The notes under the pieces: generated by a model
Databases searched by the model: none
Told to the model about the DNA's origin: nothing
Seen by the model: the letters and a program-made list of their open reading frames with translations, nothing else
Part shown: positions 41,892 through 52,161 of the stretch, piece after piece
Layout of the letters: the number at the start of each line of letters is the position of its first letter
Numbering within the stretch: position 1 is the stretch's first letter
Origin: Oleiphilus sp.
GTDB taxonomy: Bacteria > Pseudomonadota > Gammaproteobacteria > Pseudomonadales > Oleiphilaceae
Direction of reading: 5' to 3'
DNA length: 56,710 nt
Assembly: GCA_006212045.1 (NCBI GenBank)
Contig: PZPK01000029.1
Location: 1 to 56,710, forward strand
Translations under genes and position numbers: made by a program

Positions 41892-42722
41892 CTAATCCAG
41901 AAATCCGAAGCTCACAACGCTCAGTAGGCTTCTTCGCTGTTCCTGAATGAATTTCGGTACAAACTTTCCTTCCTGATCGAAAGCCGCGCTGTCTGGGAAG
42001 TTCAGTTGTAATACAGCCAAGGCCTTATCGGCCTGAGGGTCAAGCTCCAGATGCTGATACACTTCGACCATCAGCATCAGGGCCTCTTCTACGACCGGAG
42101 TTTTGGGAAAGTTCTGAACCACATAGGCCGCGCGATTGGCCGCGGCTACGTATGCTTCACGCCTGATGTAGTAACGTGCTGCATGCATCTCGTAGCTCGC
42201 TAGGCGATTACGAATATCGATCATGCGTTTTTGTGCGTCAGCCGCATATTGGCTGTCGGGGAAGCGGGTAATCAGTTCCGAGAAATCACTGAAAGCCTGA
42301 CGCATGTTGCCGGGGTCGCGCGAACTGACATCAACGGCGGAAAAATATTGTGATGCGACGCCTATGTCTAAATGGTAGTTGGCAATGCCTTTAATATAGT
42401 AGGCATAATCGACACTGGGGCTTTGTGGGTGCAAGCGAATAAAACGGTCGGCGGCCAGAATCGACCCGTCCAGATCGAGGGCGCTGTAGCGGGCGTAAAT
42501 CAGATCCAGCTGTGCCTGTTCGGCATAGGTGCCAAAGGGGTATTTGGCTTCCAGTTCTTCCAGTGCGATGGTTGCCTGAGAAAAGTTTCGAAGTTTGATC
42601 GATTTTTTGGCGTCTTCGTACAGCTCCTGTTCAGTCGGTTCCTTTTTGGGTGCCGAACTGCATGCGCTGATCAAAGCCGCAGTCAGGGTCAGGATGAGCA
42701 ATTTATTTAACAGCGAAGTCAT
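41892..42722 (-). CDS. bamD: Outer membrane assembly lipoprotein BamD
   Basis: A 276-residue lipoprotein with signal and lipobox LISAC (C21). Five TPR-like repeats are visible, for example [52 protein letters not shown] and [13 protein letters not shown]. BamD is the essential partner of BamA in beta-barrel insertion. It is divergent from rluD, the arrangement conserved in gammaproteobacteria, and followed by nadE. Confidence 0.95.
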   Translation of the reverse strand: MTSLLNKLLILTLTAALISACSSAPKKEPTEQELYEDAKKSIKLRNFSQATIALEELEAKYPFGTYAEQAQLDLIYARYSALDLDGSILAADRFIRLHPQSPSVDYAYYIKGIANYHLDIGVASQYFSAVDVSSRDPGNMRQAFSDFSELITRFPDSQYAADAQKRMIDIRNRLASYEMHAARYYIRREAYVAAANRAAYVVQNFPKTPVVEEALMLMVEVYQHLELDPQADKALAVLQLNFPDSAAFDQEGKFVPKFIQEQRRSLLSVVSFGFLD

Positions 42723-42853
42723 AGTAGAACAGCAATCGTTTTGAAGTTAATCGGTCGTAGCTAGACCGTATCATGATGGACAACCGCTTGTACGTTTGGG
42801 TCGAACACTAAGTTAAGGCCAGAAACACGTACCCGGATGGGACCTGCGGCCGC

Positions 42854-42859
42854 TATAAT
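42854..42859 (+). promoter_or_regulatory. Consensus -10 box upstream of rluD
   Basis: TATAAT in the context GCTATAATAGCG lies about 90 bases before the rluD start. No convincing -35 hexamer is seen at 16-18 bases, so only the -10 is supported. Confidence 0.4.
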
Positions 42860-42949
42860 AGCGTCATTATTTCATAAAACGGGTGTCACGGATATGAATT
42901 CGCTGCAAGGTTTGTCTGGGCTAGGCAATAAAAATGTCAGGGGGAACCC

Positions 42950-43909
42950 ATGAGTCAAATAGTAGAGGCAGACTTTGTCGTCCCGATCGAGCTTTCCGAT
43001 ACCCGCTTCGACCAGGTGCTGGCCAGCCTGATGCCGGAGTACTCCCGATCGAGGTTGCAACAATGGATTAAACAGGGCGCCGCGACGGTTAATGGCCAGG
43101 CCTTGAAGCCCAAGGAAAAACTGCGTTGCAACGATTTGATCGAAGTTCAGGCAGAGCTGGAAGAGCAGGGCGAATGGATCGCGCAGCCAATCCCCCTGGA
43201 TATCGTGTATGAAGACGATGCCATATTGATTATCAATAAAGCCGCCGGGATGGTTGTGCACCCGGCGGCCGGAAATCCTGACGGCACCCTGGTGAACGCG
43301 CTACTGCACCATTGCCCGGAACTGGTGACTGTTCCTCGCGCCGGTATTGTGCATCGCCTGGACAAGGATACGACCGGATTGATGGTGGTCGCCAAAACTC
43401 TGAGCGCGCATGCCCATATCGTCGAGCAATTGCAGTCACGTGCGATGGGAAGAGAGTACGAGGCGATTGCCAGTGGCATATTTACAGGAGGCGGTGTTGT
43501 GAATGAGCCGATCGCCAGACACCATCACAATCGTAAGAAAATGGCCGTCACGCCTTTTGGTAAAGAGGCGATCACGCATTACAGAGTCGTCGCAAAATAT
43601 CCGGCACATACCCATTTACGGTTGAAGCTGGAGACCGGGCGAACACATCAGATCCGTGTCCACATGGCCCATCTCCATCATCCGTTGGTGGGTGACTCCG
43701 TGTATGCCGGTCGACTGAAGATTCCTGCCGGGGCCAGCGCCTCCCTGATCGATACGCTCAAGCAGTTTGGTAGACAGGCGTTGCATGCCAAGCGGCTATG
43801 CCTGATTCATCCTGAAACCGAGGATGAGTGCTGCTGGGAAGTCGATTTACCGCAGGATATGCAGGCCTTGATCGCGGTATTGCGTGCAGATCAGGAAAGC
43901 CGGGACTGA
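42950..43909 (+). CDS. rluD: 23S rRNA pseudouridine synthase RluD
   Basis: A 319-residue enzyme that forms pseudouridines in helix 69 of 23S rRNA. The N-terminal S4 RNA-binding domain (RFDQVLASLMPEYSRSRLQQ) precedes the catalytic domain with HRLDKDTTG, whose Asp is the nucleophile. The motif RTHQIRVHM is also present. AGGGGG precedes the ATG. It overlaps or abuts pgeF downstream, as in other gammaproteobacteria. Confidence 0.96.
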   Translation: MSQIVEADFVVPIELSDTRFDQVLASLMPEYSRSRLQQWIKQGAATVNGQALKPKEKLRCNDLIEVQAELEEQGEWIAQPIPLDIVYEDDAILIINKAAGMVVHPAAGNPDGTLVNALLHHCPELVTVPRAGIVHRLDKDTTGLMVVAKTLSAHAHIVEQLQSRAMGREYEAIASGIFTGGGVVNEPIARHHHNRKKMAVTPFGKEAITHYRVVAKYPAHTHLRLKLETGRTHQIRVHMAHLHHPLVGDSVYAGRLKIPAGASASLIDTLKQFGRQALHAKRLCLIHPETEDECCWEVDLPQDMQALIAVLRADQESRD

Positions 43910-43913
43910 ATTC

Positions 43914-44669
43914 TTGCTGGAGCTGATTACACCTCACTGGCCTGCCCCCCCGAACGTTCGCGCGTTGACGACTACGCGCAAGGGCGGTGTCAGTAAGCCT
44001 CCCTATGACAGCATGAATCTCGCGCTGCATGTAGAGGATGCAGTGACTGATGTTCTCGAAAACCGCTCTGCGCTGGCAAATCATATCGCTGTGCCGGACT
44101 CTTCCTTTGTCTGGTTGGAGCAAGTGCATGGTCGACGCATTGTCGACGCACGTCGTGTGCAGGGCGTGGTGGAGGCGGATGCATCATACGTACGCACGCC
44201 CGACGCCGTATGTGTCGTTATGACAGCAGACTGTTTGCCGGTATTGCTATGCGATCGCCACGGTTCTCTGGTCGCCGCAGTGCATGCTGGCTGGAGAGGC
44301 CTGGCAGCAAATATCCTGGGCCACGCGCTGGAGCTGTTTGATCAGCCATCTGAGGTTCTGGTTTGGCTGGGGCCTGCGATCGGTCCGGGTCACTTTGAAG
44401 TAGGTATGGAGTTGTGTGCACGTTTTTCGGAGCTGGGGCCCGGTTATGCGCATGCTTTCTCGAAACGCGGCCAGCAATTGGCAGCAAACAAGTGTTTGGC
44501 AGATATCTATCAATTGGCCAGGTACCAGCTCTTGCTGGCGGGTGTCTCGGAAGGTCAGGTGTATGGCGGAGATTTCTGTACCTTCGCGGATACCCGTCGC
44601 TTTTATTCTTATCGTCGAGACGGAGCGCATTCCGGTCGAATGGCAACAGCGATCTGGCTGCAGGATTAG
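43914..44669 (+). CDS. pgeF: Peptidoglycan editing factor / multicopper-type laccase-domain protein
   Basis: A 251-residue YfiH/PgeF-family protein. Signatures are TTRKGGVSKPPYDSMNLALH, ADCLPVLLCD, HAGWRGLAANI and GPAIGPGHFEVG, with the Cys/His metal ligands present. The family has purine nucleoside phosphorylase-like and peptidoglycan-editing activity. TTG 43914 aligns with the E. coli start (LELITPHWP against KLIVPQWP) and has GGGA eight bases upstream; GTG 43884, inside rluD, is the alternative. Its stop overlaps the convergent VanZ-like gene's stop by four bases. Confidence 0.93.
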   Translation: MLELITPHWPAPPNVRALTTTRKGGVSKPPYDSMNLALHVEDAVTDVLENRSALANHIAVPDSSFVWLEQVHGRRIVDARRVQGVVEADASYVRTPDAVCVVMTADCLPVLLCDRHGSLVAAVHAGWRGLAANILGHALELFDQPSEVLVWLGPAIGPGHFEVGMELCARFSELGPGYAHAFSKRGQQLAANKCLADIYQLARYQLLLAGVSEGQVYGGDFCTFADTRRFYSYRRDGAHSGRMATAIWLQD

Positions 44670-45679
44670 TGCAGCCGGATATTGTCGATATACAAGCTAA
44701 ACGGGCGCTCGGGTTGCTGCGAAAACAGGATTATTTTCTGCATGCGTGAAAGGTCCATCTCTCTGCCGGCTGGCGCGGACAAGAGTTGATTCAAATCGAT
44801 AAATACCTTGTTCATGCCCGGATGCAGGTTAAGTTTTTTATTTAATCGATCTGCGTATTTTTGGTTGTGTGAGGCGTCATTGATGCGCAGGTTTAAGGGT
44901 TGGGGCAGAGCCTTTTTGACAAAAATGTCGATCGCAAGCGTTCGATATTGTCGCCAATCTGCTTCAAAATGTTGCAACCTTAGGCCGGGATAGCTGCCTG
45001 AGTTGATGTCCAGTCGAAGTACCTTTCCTGTATTTCCCTGCCATTCAGAAGGCGCATCAATTACGGAATGATGGGCCCCTTGATTGGTATTGAACATCTC
45101 CCTTTCCCAGTCGTGTTCAAAGTTGAAAAGCACCGGGAACAGTTCAGCACGCAGTCGTTCGAATTTCAGATAATAAAGTGGCTGGATAGCGCTGATCAGT
45201 AACAGGCCAAGTACGCCCAAGCCCAGCCACGCCCGTTTGGCCCATGTGGTACCGGTTTTGCGGGCCAGATGCAGCACTACTGCGGCGCTTGTACCAAGCA
45301 AGTCGTACCAGATATCCAGAAAGCTTGCGCTACGCCCGACCAGAGGTTGAAGAATTTCAATTGAAATTCCCGTCAGCAGGGCCGATGTAAATGCCAGGGC
45401 CAGAAGGCTGCCCGAGGCCCGGGATTTTGCAATTGGCGAGATTCTCAGAAGCTGGATGAGGGTGCAGGTTCCCAGAAAAAACACCCATGCATGACTGCTG
45501 TCACGCAGGCTTTTCTGGTAAAGGCTTTCGGTGTCCATCAGGTTGAAATAAACAACAGAAGCCGAAAGCGCCAGAAAGAGCAGCACGAGCTCCGCTACCC
45601 GTTTAAGCGAAGAGTTGCCAGGTTTCATTTTTTTGGTTTGAGGGGAGACTTCGGAGCCTTTTAATGCGCTTTCCGGCAT
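44666..45679 (-). CDS. VanZ-like membrane protein with C-terminal beta-sandwich-like domain
   Basis: A 337-residue protein with four predicted membrane helices in residues 27-175, arranged as in VanZ. The segment SIEILQPLVGRSASFLDIWYDLLG is the VanZ-type signature. Residues 190-337 are soluble (SGSYPGLRLQHFEADWRQY, TLAIDIFVKK, FSLYIDNIRL) and resemble CIA30- or carbohydrate-binding-like beta-sandwiches. That part is probably periplasmic. The function is unknown; VanZ proteins are linked to glycopeptide or envelope phenotypes. It is convergent with pgeF and divergent from clpB. Confidence 0.7.
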   Translation of the reverse strand: MPESALKGSEVSPQTKKMKPGNSSLKRVAELVLLFLALSASVVYFNLMDTESLYQKSLRDSSHAWVFFLGTCTLIQLLRISPIAKSRASGSLLALAFTSALLTGISIEILQPLVGRSASFLDIWYDLLGTSAAVVLHLARKTGTTWAKRAWLGLGVLGLLLISAIQPLYYLKFERLRAELFPVLFNFEHDWEREMFNTNQGAHHSVIDAPSEWQGNTGKVLRLDINSGSYPGLRLQHFEADWRQYRTLAIDIFVKKALPQPLNLRINDASHNQKYADRLNKKLNLHPGMNKVFIDLNQLLSAPAGREMDLSRMQKIILFSQQPERPFSLYIDNIRLH

Positions 45680-45713
45680 GACTGTTTCGTATGTTTAGTG
45701 GTCGGTGTGGTGC

Positions 45714-45745
45714 TTGAATTCCCGCAGCATGGACCCATGATAGCA
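45714..45745 (+). promoter_or_regulatory. Candidate heat-shock (sigma-32) promoter of clpB
   Basis: CTTGAAT (45715-45721) and CCCATGAT (45736-45743) are separated by 14 bases, matching the sigma-32 pattern CTTGAA then CCCATnT. It lies about 60-90 bases before the clpB start, as expected for this chaperone. Confidence 0.6.
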
Positions 45746-45805
45746 CTAATTCAATCATTGATGGTCGTCCTGAAAGAAGTCAGGCGCCACATACAGAGGT
45801 GAACT

Positions 45806-48370
45806 ATGCGGATAGATCGTTTGACCAGTCGTTTACAACTGGCATTGTCCGATGCTCAATCCATCGCTTTGGGCAAAGATCACAACTTTATTGAGCCCGT
45901 GCATTTGATGAAAGCCTTGCTAGAACAGAAGGGTAGCGTTTCTGCGCTGCTGCGGCAGGTCAATGTTGACGTGCCGGCTTTTGCTCAGCGTGTTGATAGT
46001 CTGGTTGATCAGTTGCCGGTGGTTGAGGGGAGTGAAGGCGATATTCACATGTCCAACAGCCTCGGTCGTTTGCTCAATATAGCGGACAAGTACACGCAGA
46101 AGCGTGGGGACCAGTTTGTTTCCAGTGAAATGGTGTTGATGGCTGCGCTGGAGGAAAAGGGTGCTTTGGGGGCATTGCTCAGCAAACTGGGTGTTACCAG
46201 AGAGGCGTTGGAGCAGGCGATTGAAAGTGTCAGAGGAGGCGAAGCCGTGAATGATCAAAATGCAGAAGAAACCCGAGAGGCATTGGATAAGTACACTGTA
46301 GATCTGACGGCCCGGGCTGCCGAGGGAAAACTGGATCCGGTCATCGGGCGAGACGATGAAATTCGCCGTACCGTGCAGGTACTGCAGAGGCGGCGTAAAA
46401 ATAATCCCGTGCTGATCGGCGAGCCAGGTGTGGGTAAAACGGCGATAGTGGAGGGTCTGGCCCAGCGTATCGTGAATGGTGAGGTGCCGGACGGCCTGAA
46501 AGACAAGCGTGTCTTATCACTGGATATGGGGTCTTTGATTGCGGGTGCGAAATTCCGGGGTGACTTTGAGGAACGTTTGAAAGGAGTGCTCAACGAGCTG
46601 TCCAAGCAGGAAGGGCAGATCATTCTGTTTATAGACGAAATCCATACCATGGTCGGTGCGGGTAAAACGGAAGGCTCGATGGATGCCGGAAACATGCTCA
46701 AGCCTGCTCTTTCGCGCGGAGAGCTTCACTGTGTGGGTGCGACAACCCTGGATGAGTACCGGGAGAATATCGAAAAAGATGCGGCGCTGGAGCGTCGTTT
46801 TCAAAAAGTGCTTGTGAAAGAGCCGACGGTAGAAGACACGATCGCCATATTACGTGGACTGAAAGAACGGTACGAAGTGCACCATGGTGTAGAGATTACC
46901 AATGGGGCCATCATTGCAGCGGGTAAACTGTCTCATCGATATATTTCGGATCGCCAGTTGCCCGATAAGGCGATTGACCTGGTGGATGAAGCTGCCAGTC
47001 AGATTCGTATGGAAATGGATTCCAAACCCGAGTCTCTGGACCGGCTTGAGCGTCGTCTGATTCAACTGAAAATCGAGCGTGAGGCCCTGAAAAAGGAAAA
47101 GGATGATGCTTCGAAGAAAAGTGTCGTAGAGTTGAATCGCGTGATTGATGAGGTCTCCAAGGAATTTGCCGATCTGGAAGAAGTCTGGTTGGCTGAAAAG
47201 GCGGCACTGCACGGTTCCCAGAAGGTCAAGAGTCAGCTGGAACAGGCGCGTGTTGAACTGGAAAATGCACGTCGGGCAGGGGACTTGGGACGCATGTCCG
47301 AGCTTCAGTACGGCACCATTCCAGAGCTGGAAAAACAGCTCGATATGGCAAGCCAGGCGGAGATGATGGGCATGACCCTATTGCGTAACCGGGTCACGGA
47401 AGAAGAAATTGCTGAAACGGTGTCGAAATGGACGGGGATCCCTGTTTCGAAAATGCTCGAAGGCGAAAAAGAGAAACTGTTGCGCATGGAAGATGCCCTG
47501 CATAAGCGTGTGATTGGGCAGGACGAGGCGGTTCGGGCTGTGTCCGATGCTGTGCGCCGCTCAAGGGCGGGCTTGTCCGATCCCAATCGCCCCAATGGTT
47601 CCTTTCTGTTTTTGGGGCCGACCGGTGTAGGAAAAACCGAGTTGTGTAAATCACTGGCGGGCTTCCTGTTTGATACCGAGGAGGCCATGGTGCGCATCGA
47701 TATGTCGGAGTTTATGGAGAAACACTCGGTGGCGCGACTGATTGGCGCGCCCCCCGGATATGTCGGTTACGAAGAAGGTGGCTACCTGACCGAGGCTGTG
47801 CGTCGACGCCCGTACTCGGTATTGTTGCTGGATGAAGTGGAAAAAGCACATCCTGATGTCTTCAATATTCTGCTGCAGGTATTGGAGGATGGCCGTCTAA
47901 CGGATGGTCAGGGCAGAACCGTAGATTTTCGCAACACCGTGATTGTGATGACCTCAAATCTTGGCTCGGATGTCATTCAAACGATGGTTGATGCAAGCTA
48001 CGATGAAGTTAAGGGTGCCGTGATGGAAGCTGTAACGGCGCATTTCAGGCCGGAATTTGTCAACAGGATTGATGAGGTCGTGGTGTTTCACGCCTTGGCA
48101 TCCTCACAGATACAGGGTATTGCCAGAATCCAGCTGCAGCATCTTTTGGCGCGGCTTCAGGAGCAGGGTATCGAGATAGAGTTTTCGGATGAGGCAATGA
48201 GTAAGCTTGCCGAAGCCGGCTTTGATCCGGTCTATGGTGCCCGTCCGCTGAAACGTGCAATTCAGCGATGGGTCGAGAACCCCTTGGCGCAGAAAATTCT
48301 TGCGGGAGATTTTGCTCACGGAGATACCATCAGGGCAAGCGTCAAGGACGAAGAAATTATTTTCGAGTAG
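45806..48370 (+). CDS. clpB: Chaperone ClpB (Hsp100 disaggregase)
   Basis: An 854-residue AAA+ chaperone. The N domain (about 1-145) precedes the first AAA+ module with Walker A GEPGVGKT and Walker [10 protein letters not shown], the coiled-coil middle domain (about 410-520, rich in Glu and Lys), and the second AAA+ module with GPTGVGKTE. The length is standard for ClpB. It reverses aggregation together with DnaK. A sigma-32-like promoter lies upstream and a hairpin terminator follows. Confidence 0.98.
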   Translation: MRIDRLTSRLQLALSDAQSIALGKDHNFIEPVHLMKALLEQKGSVSALLRQVNVDVPAFAQRVDSLVDQLPVVEGSEGDIHMSNSLGRLLNIADKYTQKRGDQFVSSEMVLMAALEEKGALGALLSKLGVTREALEQAIESVRGGEAVNDQNAEETREALDKYTVDLTARAAEGKLDPVIGRDDEIRRTVQVLQRRRKNNPVLIGEPGVGKTAIVEGLAQRIVNGEVPDGLKDKRVLSLDMGSLIAGAKFRGDFEERLKGVLNELSKQEGQIILFIDEIHTMVGAGKTEGSMDAGNMLKPALSRGELHCVGATTLDEYRENIEKDAALERRFQKVLVKEPTVEDTIAILRGLKERYEVHHGVEITNGAIIAAGKLSHRYISDRQLPDKAIDLVDEAASQIRMEMDSKPESLDRLERRLIQLKIEREALKKEKDDASKKSVVELNRVIDEVSKEFADLEEVWLAEKAALHGSQKVKSQLEQARVELENARRAGDLGRMSELQYGTIPELEKQLDMASQAEMMGMTLLRNRVTEEEIAETVSKWTGIPVSKMLEGEKEKLLRMEDALHKRVIGQDEAVRAVSDAVRRSRAGLSDPNRPNGSFLFLGPTGVGKTELCKSLAGFLFDTEEAMVRIDMSEFMEKHSVARLIGAPPGYVGYEEGGYLTEAVRRRPYSVLLLDEVEKAHPDVFNILLQVLEDGRLTDGQGRTVDFRNTVIVMTSNLGSDVIQTMVDASYDEVKGAVMEAVTAHFRPEFVNRIDEVVVFHALASSQIQGIARIQLQHLLARLQEQGIEIEFSDEAMSKLAEAGFDPVYGARPLKRAIQRWVENPLAQKILAGDFAHGDTIRASVKDEEIIFE

Positions 48371-48419
48371 TACTTGCTGTACGGGTGCGTTTTACATCCC
48401 TCGGTCGCTAAGGTCGATA

Positions 48420-48457
48420 GCGGCATATGTCTGTCCAGGCAATGCCGCTTTTATTTT
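48420..48457 (+). terminator. Terminator of clpB
   Basis: GCGGCAT (48420-48426) and ATGCCGC (48442-48448) form a seven-base stem with a 15-base loop, followed by TTTTATTTT. It lies 50 bases after the clpB stop and runs into the end of the convergent ada-like gene. Confidence 0.7.
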
Positions 48458-49359
48458 GTCGGGCTTTCTGATTGAGCTTTGCTGGCGTATTCAGATGTTT
48501 GTTCCAGAGCCAGCAGCTTGCGCTTTCGCTCAAGCCCCCAACGGTACCCTCCGAGACTTCCGTCGCCACGCAGCACCCGGTGGCAGGGAATCAATAGGCC
48601 GATCCGGTTTGCGCCGCAAGCGCTGCCGACCGCCCTTGATGCGCCGGGTTTTCCGATTGCCTTGGCAAGCTGCTGGTAGGAGCAGGTTTGTCCTTTGGGG
48701 ATCGTGCTAAGAAAACTCCAGACAAGCTTTTGGAAAGCGGTACCTCTCAGATCCAGTGGGAGTTCAGGCAAGGGCGTGGCCGCTTCAATATGTCGGTTAA
48801 GGGCTTCAATCCAGTCTGCAAGCTCGGGCGAGCGCTGATTATTCGATGCACGCAGTTCTGCCTTTGGAAACTCCTGATGCAAGGCTTCGAGCAATGTGGC
48901 CTCGCTATCGCCAAAATGGACACAGCAAATGCCTTTCTGGCTTGCCGCCATTAAAACCTTGCCCAGTGAGGTTTCGGCAAATGCATAGTGCAGGGACTCA
49001 TTTTCGCCTCCGCGTTGATAGCGGCCCGGGCTGAGTCCCAGCTTGCGGGCCTCATGTTCATAAATGCGGCTATTGGAGCCGAAGCCTGCTTCGTAAATTG
49101 CCGCACTGACTTGTGCCCCCTGCTTCAGGCACCGTTTTAGTATCTGTACCCTTACCGCGTCCTGAAAAGCTTTCGGGCTGATGCCAAATACTTTCTTAAA
49201 CGACTTGTGCAGGTATGAAGGCGAGACGCCTGCAAATTTGGCCAGAGAGGCCAGTGTCATCTGTTCTTCGGCATGCAGTTCGATATGCCGGGCAACGCGC
49301 TCCATCATGGGCAGCAAAGGGCTTGCCTTTTGTTGATCGTTCGGCCTCTGATTTATCAT
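48451..49359 (-). CDS. Bifunctional AraC-type regulator / methylated-DNA-cysteine methyltransferase (short Ada-like)
   Basis: A 302-residue protein. Residues 15-118 carry an AraC helix-turn-helix (LASLAKFAGVSPSYLHKSF). Residues 125-290 form an O6-alkylguanine-DNA methyltransferase with the acceptor Cys in IPCHRVLRGDG. Full Ada has an N-terminal zinc domain that accepts methyl phosphotriesters and triggers transcription of its own gene. That domain is absent, so any self-regulation would have to differ. It converges with clpB, sharing its terminator region. Confidence 0.9.
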   Translation of the reverse strand: MINQRPNDQQKASPLLPMMERVARHIELHAEEQMTLASLAKFAGVSPSYLHKSFKKVFGISPKAFQDAVRVQILKRCLKQGAQVSAAIYEAGFGSNSRIYEHEARKLGLSPGRYQRGGENESLHYAFAETSLGKVLMAASQKGICCVHFGDSEATLLEALHQEFPKAELRASNNQRSPELADWIEALNRHIEAATPLPELPLDLRGTAFQKLVWSFLSTIPKGQTCSYQQLAKAIGKPGASRAVGSACGANRIGLLIPCHRVLRGDGSLGGYRWGLERKRKLLALEQTSEYASKAQSESPTK

Positions 49360-49475
49360 CGCGCTGTGTGCTCAATGGCTATTTCGTTGCAGCTTATTTA
49401 AACCGTAAATTCGGCTGTTTTCTATCCGAAAATGGTTTGGCGGGAGTGTTCGTGAACATTTTTAATCCGCGATAA

Positions 49476-49501
49476 CCAAAAAGGGCCGCAAATAGCGGCC
49501 C
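49476..49501 (-). terminator. Intrinsic terminator of the DUF4124 gene
   Basis: On the minus strand, GGGCCGC and GCGGCCC flank a five-base loop and are followed by TTTTT. It lies 25 bases after the DUF4124 stop. Confidence 0.8.
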
Positions 49502-49525
49502 GTTTGTGAGTCTTGGAGTTGCTGT

Positions 49526-49990
49526 TCAGGACGCAGCGCAGTGGGCCGAATACATTTCTTCGTAACTCTTCCGGCGTTCTGCTATTTCTTCTGGTGTCAG
49601 GTATCTGAGTTCGCCATTTTCGCTGACCTTAACCCGACTGCTGTCACGCATCTTGTTCAGGTTGTCCTGAATCGCCTGGCACTGTGCTTCTGTTTCCCGT
49701 TTTTTGGTTTCTTCCTGCAGTTCGGCGGCCTTCTTTTCCAGGTCGGCCGATGCCTGCTCATCAATGGCCTTTGCCTTGTCCTGCGCAGAATTGCCTCCCG
49801 ATGAGGATGACTTGCTACCCCTCACTTTGACGTTCTCGACATTCTCAGCATTGGGCTTGATGTCCGAATAATGAATGTTGCCGGCTTCATCTACCCACTT
49901 ATACACTTTTTCGGCATGGGCAGAGGAGACAGTAAAACAAAGTAGCAATATGAGGCTGGTTAACAAAGAAGGCATTAGTTTTGTGCGCAT
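49526..49990 (-). CDS. DUF4124 secreted protein
   Basis: A 154-residue protein with a signal peptide (LTSLILLLCFTVSSAHA). The segment EKVYKWVDEAGNIHYSD is the defining DUF4124 motif. A Ser-rich linker and a Glu/Lys-rich helix of about 60 residues follow, with two Cys. The function is unknown; members occur singly or in envelope gene clusters. The gene ends with a good intrinsic terminator, and faces ilvI divergently over 445 bases. Confidence 0.85.
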   Translation of the reverse strand: MRTKLMPSLLTSLILLLCFTVSSAHAEKVYKWVDEAGNIHYSDIKPNAENVENVKVRGSKSSSSGGNSAQDKAKAIDEQASADLEKKAAELQEETKKRETEAQCQAIQDNLNKMRDSSRVKVSENGELRYLTPEEIAERRKSYEEMYSAHCAAS

Positions 49991-50359
49991 TGCGATGTTG
50001 ATCTCTTGGTTTTCGAATAGGACTTTTTGAACAAAGAACTTGCTCTAACTACTTATAACTATAGGCTACGACCGCCAATTTGGCCGAAAAAACAGTTAAA
50101 AACCGAGATATACATCAAATTTACTGACGGGGTGTTGACTCCTGATTAATAAATGTCAAAATTGTCCGTTGCTTCAGACCGGGGTTTTTACAGTCTTCTG
50201 TGTGGTAATCAATCCCCCCTTGGCAAGATTTTGTGACCAAAAAGTTTTTACCGAACTGGTGACAGCGATCAATGAATAAAAGCGAAGTGCTATAAAAAAG
50301 CGCGCTTCGCCAGGCGTAACTCCCCGCCTAGTGATCGTCAGAATCGAGCCGAATGTAAA
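49991..50359. other. Gene-free region before ilvI, candidate leader
   Basis: No gene is seen. TTGACT at about 50131 begins a -35-like sequence, but I see no confident -10 partner. GCGAAG and CTTCGC at about 50281-50310 form a short stem with AAAAAA in the loop. This resembles an attenuator fragment, but the stem is only six pairs. Confidence 0.35.
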
Positions 50360-50494
50360 ATGGCACTTCCAAAAGAAGTGATAGTTGACCCGGTTAGGCA
50401 TTCCATTTACACAATCATTTTCAAAGGTAATTATCGTGGAGCTATTGTCTGGCGCCGATATGATCACTCGTTTTTTACGAGACGAGGGAGTTGA
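50360..50494 (+). other. Upstream ORF overlapping the ilvI start, Ile/Val rich
   Basis: A 44-codon frame (ATG 50360, stop 50494) overlaps the GTG start of ilvI in another phase. Among its first 30 residues nine are Ile or Val, for example EVIVDP and SIYTII. It could couple ilvI translation to charged-tRNA supply, or may be chance. There is no strong ribosome site. Speculative. Confidence 0.25.
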
Positions 50495-52157
50495 GTATAT
50501 CTATGGCTATCCTGGGGGGGCGGCACTGCATATCTATGATGCATTGTTCCGGCAGGACGAGGTAAAACATATTCTGGTTCGACACGAGCAGGCGGCTGTC
50601 CATATGGCAGACGGTTATGCGCGTGCGAGCGGTAAAGCAGGTGTGGTGTTGGTGACATCAGGCCCGGGAGCAACCAATACCATTACAGGGATTGCGACTG
50701 CATTCACCGATTCCATCCCGATGGTGGTGTTGTGTGGTCAGGTGGCATCTACCCTCATTGGTGAAGATGCTTTTCAGGAAACCGATATGATGGGGGTTTC
50801 GCGTCCTGTCGTGAAGCACAATATGGCAATCAAGCATCCCTCGGAAATTCCCGAGGTGCTGAAAAAGGCCTTTTATATCGCGCAGTCGGGTCGTCCGGGT
50901 CCGGTAGTTGTCGATATTCCAAAAGATATGACCGCACCGAATGAGCGTTTCGAGTATGTGTATCCGAAAAAGGTCAAAATGCGCTCCTATACGCCGCCTG
51001 TACGAGGCCATTCAGGCCAGATTCGCAAAGCGGTAGAGATGTTGCTGAAAGCGAAGCGCCCGATTATCTACTCCGGCGGTGGCGTGGTGATAGGTAAGGC
51101 TTCCTCAGAATTGCGCAAGCTGGTTGAAAAGCTGGACTATCCGATCGCTCAGACCTTGATGGGGCTTGGCGCTTACCCTGGGTCCGGAAGGCACAGTCTT
51201 GGCATGCTGGGTATGCACGGCACTTACGAGGCCAATGAAGCGATGCATCATGCCGATCTGGTATTGGCTGTGGGCGCGCGCTTCGATGACCGTGTCACTA
51301 ACGCAACAGAAAAGTTCTGTCCCGGTGCCCGCATCATTCATATCGATATTGATCCGGCCAATATCTCCAAAACGGTCGGCGTTGATGTTCCGATTGTTGG
51401 CCCGGTGGATTCCGTACTGAAGGATATGCTGGCCTTGCTTGACGAAGCGGAAGATCGTCCGGATGAAGAGGCTCTGCAGGCCTGGTGGAAGAAAATTGAA
51501 GGCTGGCGCGAGATTCATGGTGGTCGGTATGAGCCCTCCACGCAAGACGCGATCAAACCCCAGCATGCGGTTGAGATACTTCACAAGGTGACCAAGGGTA
51601 AGGCTTTCGTGACCTCGGATGTTGGTCAGCACCAGATGTACGCGGCGCAGTACTACAAGTTCGACGAACCGAACCGCTGGATTAATTCGGGGGGACTGGG
51701 AACCATGGGTTTCGGTTTACCCGCAGCCATGGGGATCAAACTGAATTATCCCGATGAAGAGGTCGTGTGCATTACCGGTGAAGGCAGTATCCAGATGAAT
51801 ATTCAGGAGTTGTCGACCTGTAATCAGTATGATTTACCTCTGAAGGTATTGCTGCTGAACAACCAGGCCTTGGGTATGGTGAAGCAGTGGCAGGACATGA
51901 ACTATGAGTCCCGCCATTCGCATTCCTATATGGAGTCGCTGCCGGATTTTGAAAAGCTGGTGGAAAGTTATGGTCATGTCGGCATGACCGTCAGAACACT
52001 GGATGAGCTGGAACCTACGCTTGAGAAAGCGTTTGCGATGAAAGACAGACTGGTCTTTATCAATGTCTATGTTGACCCGAAAGAGCATGTCTACCCCATG
52101 CAGATTGCGCGTGGGGCAATGAATGACATGTGGCTGAGCAAGACAGAGAGGACCTGA
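50436..52157 (+). CDS. ilvI: Acetolactate synthase large subunit
   Basis: A 573-residue thiamine-diphosphate enzyme for the first common step of valine and isoleucine synthesis. [17 protein letters not shown] carries the catalytic Glu, and [19 protein letters not shown] is the ThDP-binding GDG-like motif. FAD-binding and central domains are in place. I start at GTG 50436 (VELLSGADM), which has AAAGG eight bases upstream; ATG 50385 would add a non-conserved extension. It is followed four bases later by ilvH and then ilvC. Confidence 0.95.
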   Translation: MELLSGADMITRFLRDEGVEYIYGYPGGAALHIYDALFRQDEVKHILVRHEQAAVHMADGYARASGKAGVVLVTSGPGATNTITGIATAFTDSIPMVVLCGQVASTLIGEDAFQETDMMGVSRPVVKHNMAIKHPSEIPEVLKKAFYIAQSGRPGPVVVDIPKDMTAPNERFEYVYPKKVKMRSYTPPVRGHSGQIRKAVEMLLKAKRPIIYSGGGVVIGKASSELRKLVEKLDYPIAQTLMGLGAYPGSGRHSLGMLGMHGTYEANEAMHHADLVLAVGARFDDRVTNATEKFCPGARIIHIDIDPANISKTVGVDVPIVGPVDSVLKDMLALLDEAEDRPDEEALQAWWKKIEGWREIHGGRYEPSTQDAIKPQHAVEILHKVTKGKAFVTSDVGQHQMYAAQYYKFDEPNRWINSGGLGTMGFGLPAAMGIKLNYPDEEVVCITGEGSIQMNIQELSTCNQYDLPLKVLLLNNQALGMVKQWQDMNYESRHSHSYMESLPDFEKLVESYGHVGMTVRTLDELEPTLEKAFAMKDRLVFINVYVDPKEHVYPMQIARGAMNDMWLSKTERT

Positions 52158-52161
52158 TATC

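Noticed and set aside
45289-45305. Second copy of the ACCAAGCAAG half-site
   Set aside because: It lies inside the VanZ-like gene and lacks the complementary arm; coincidence.
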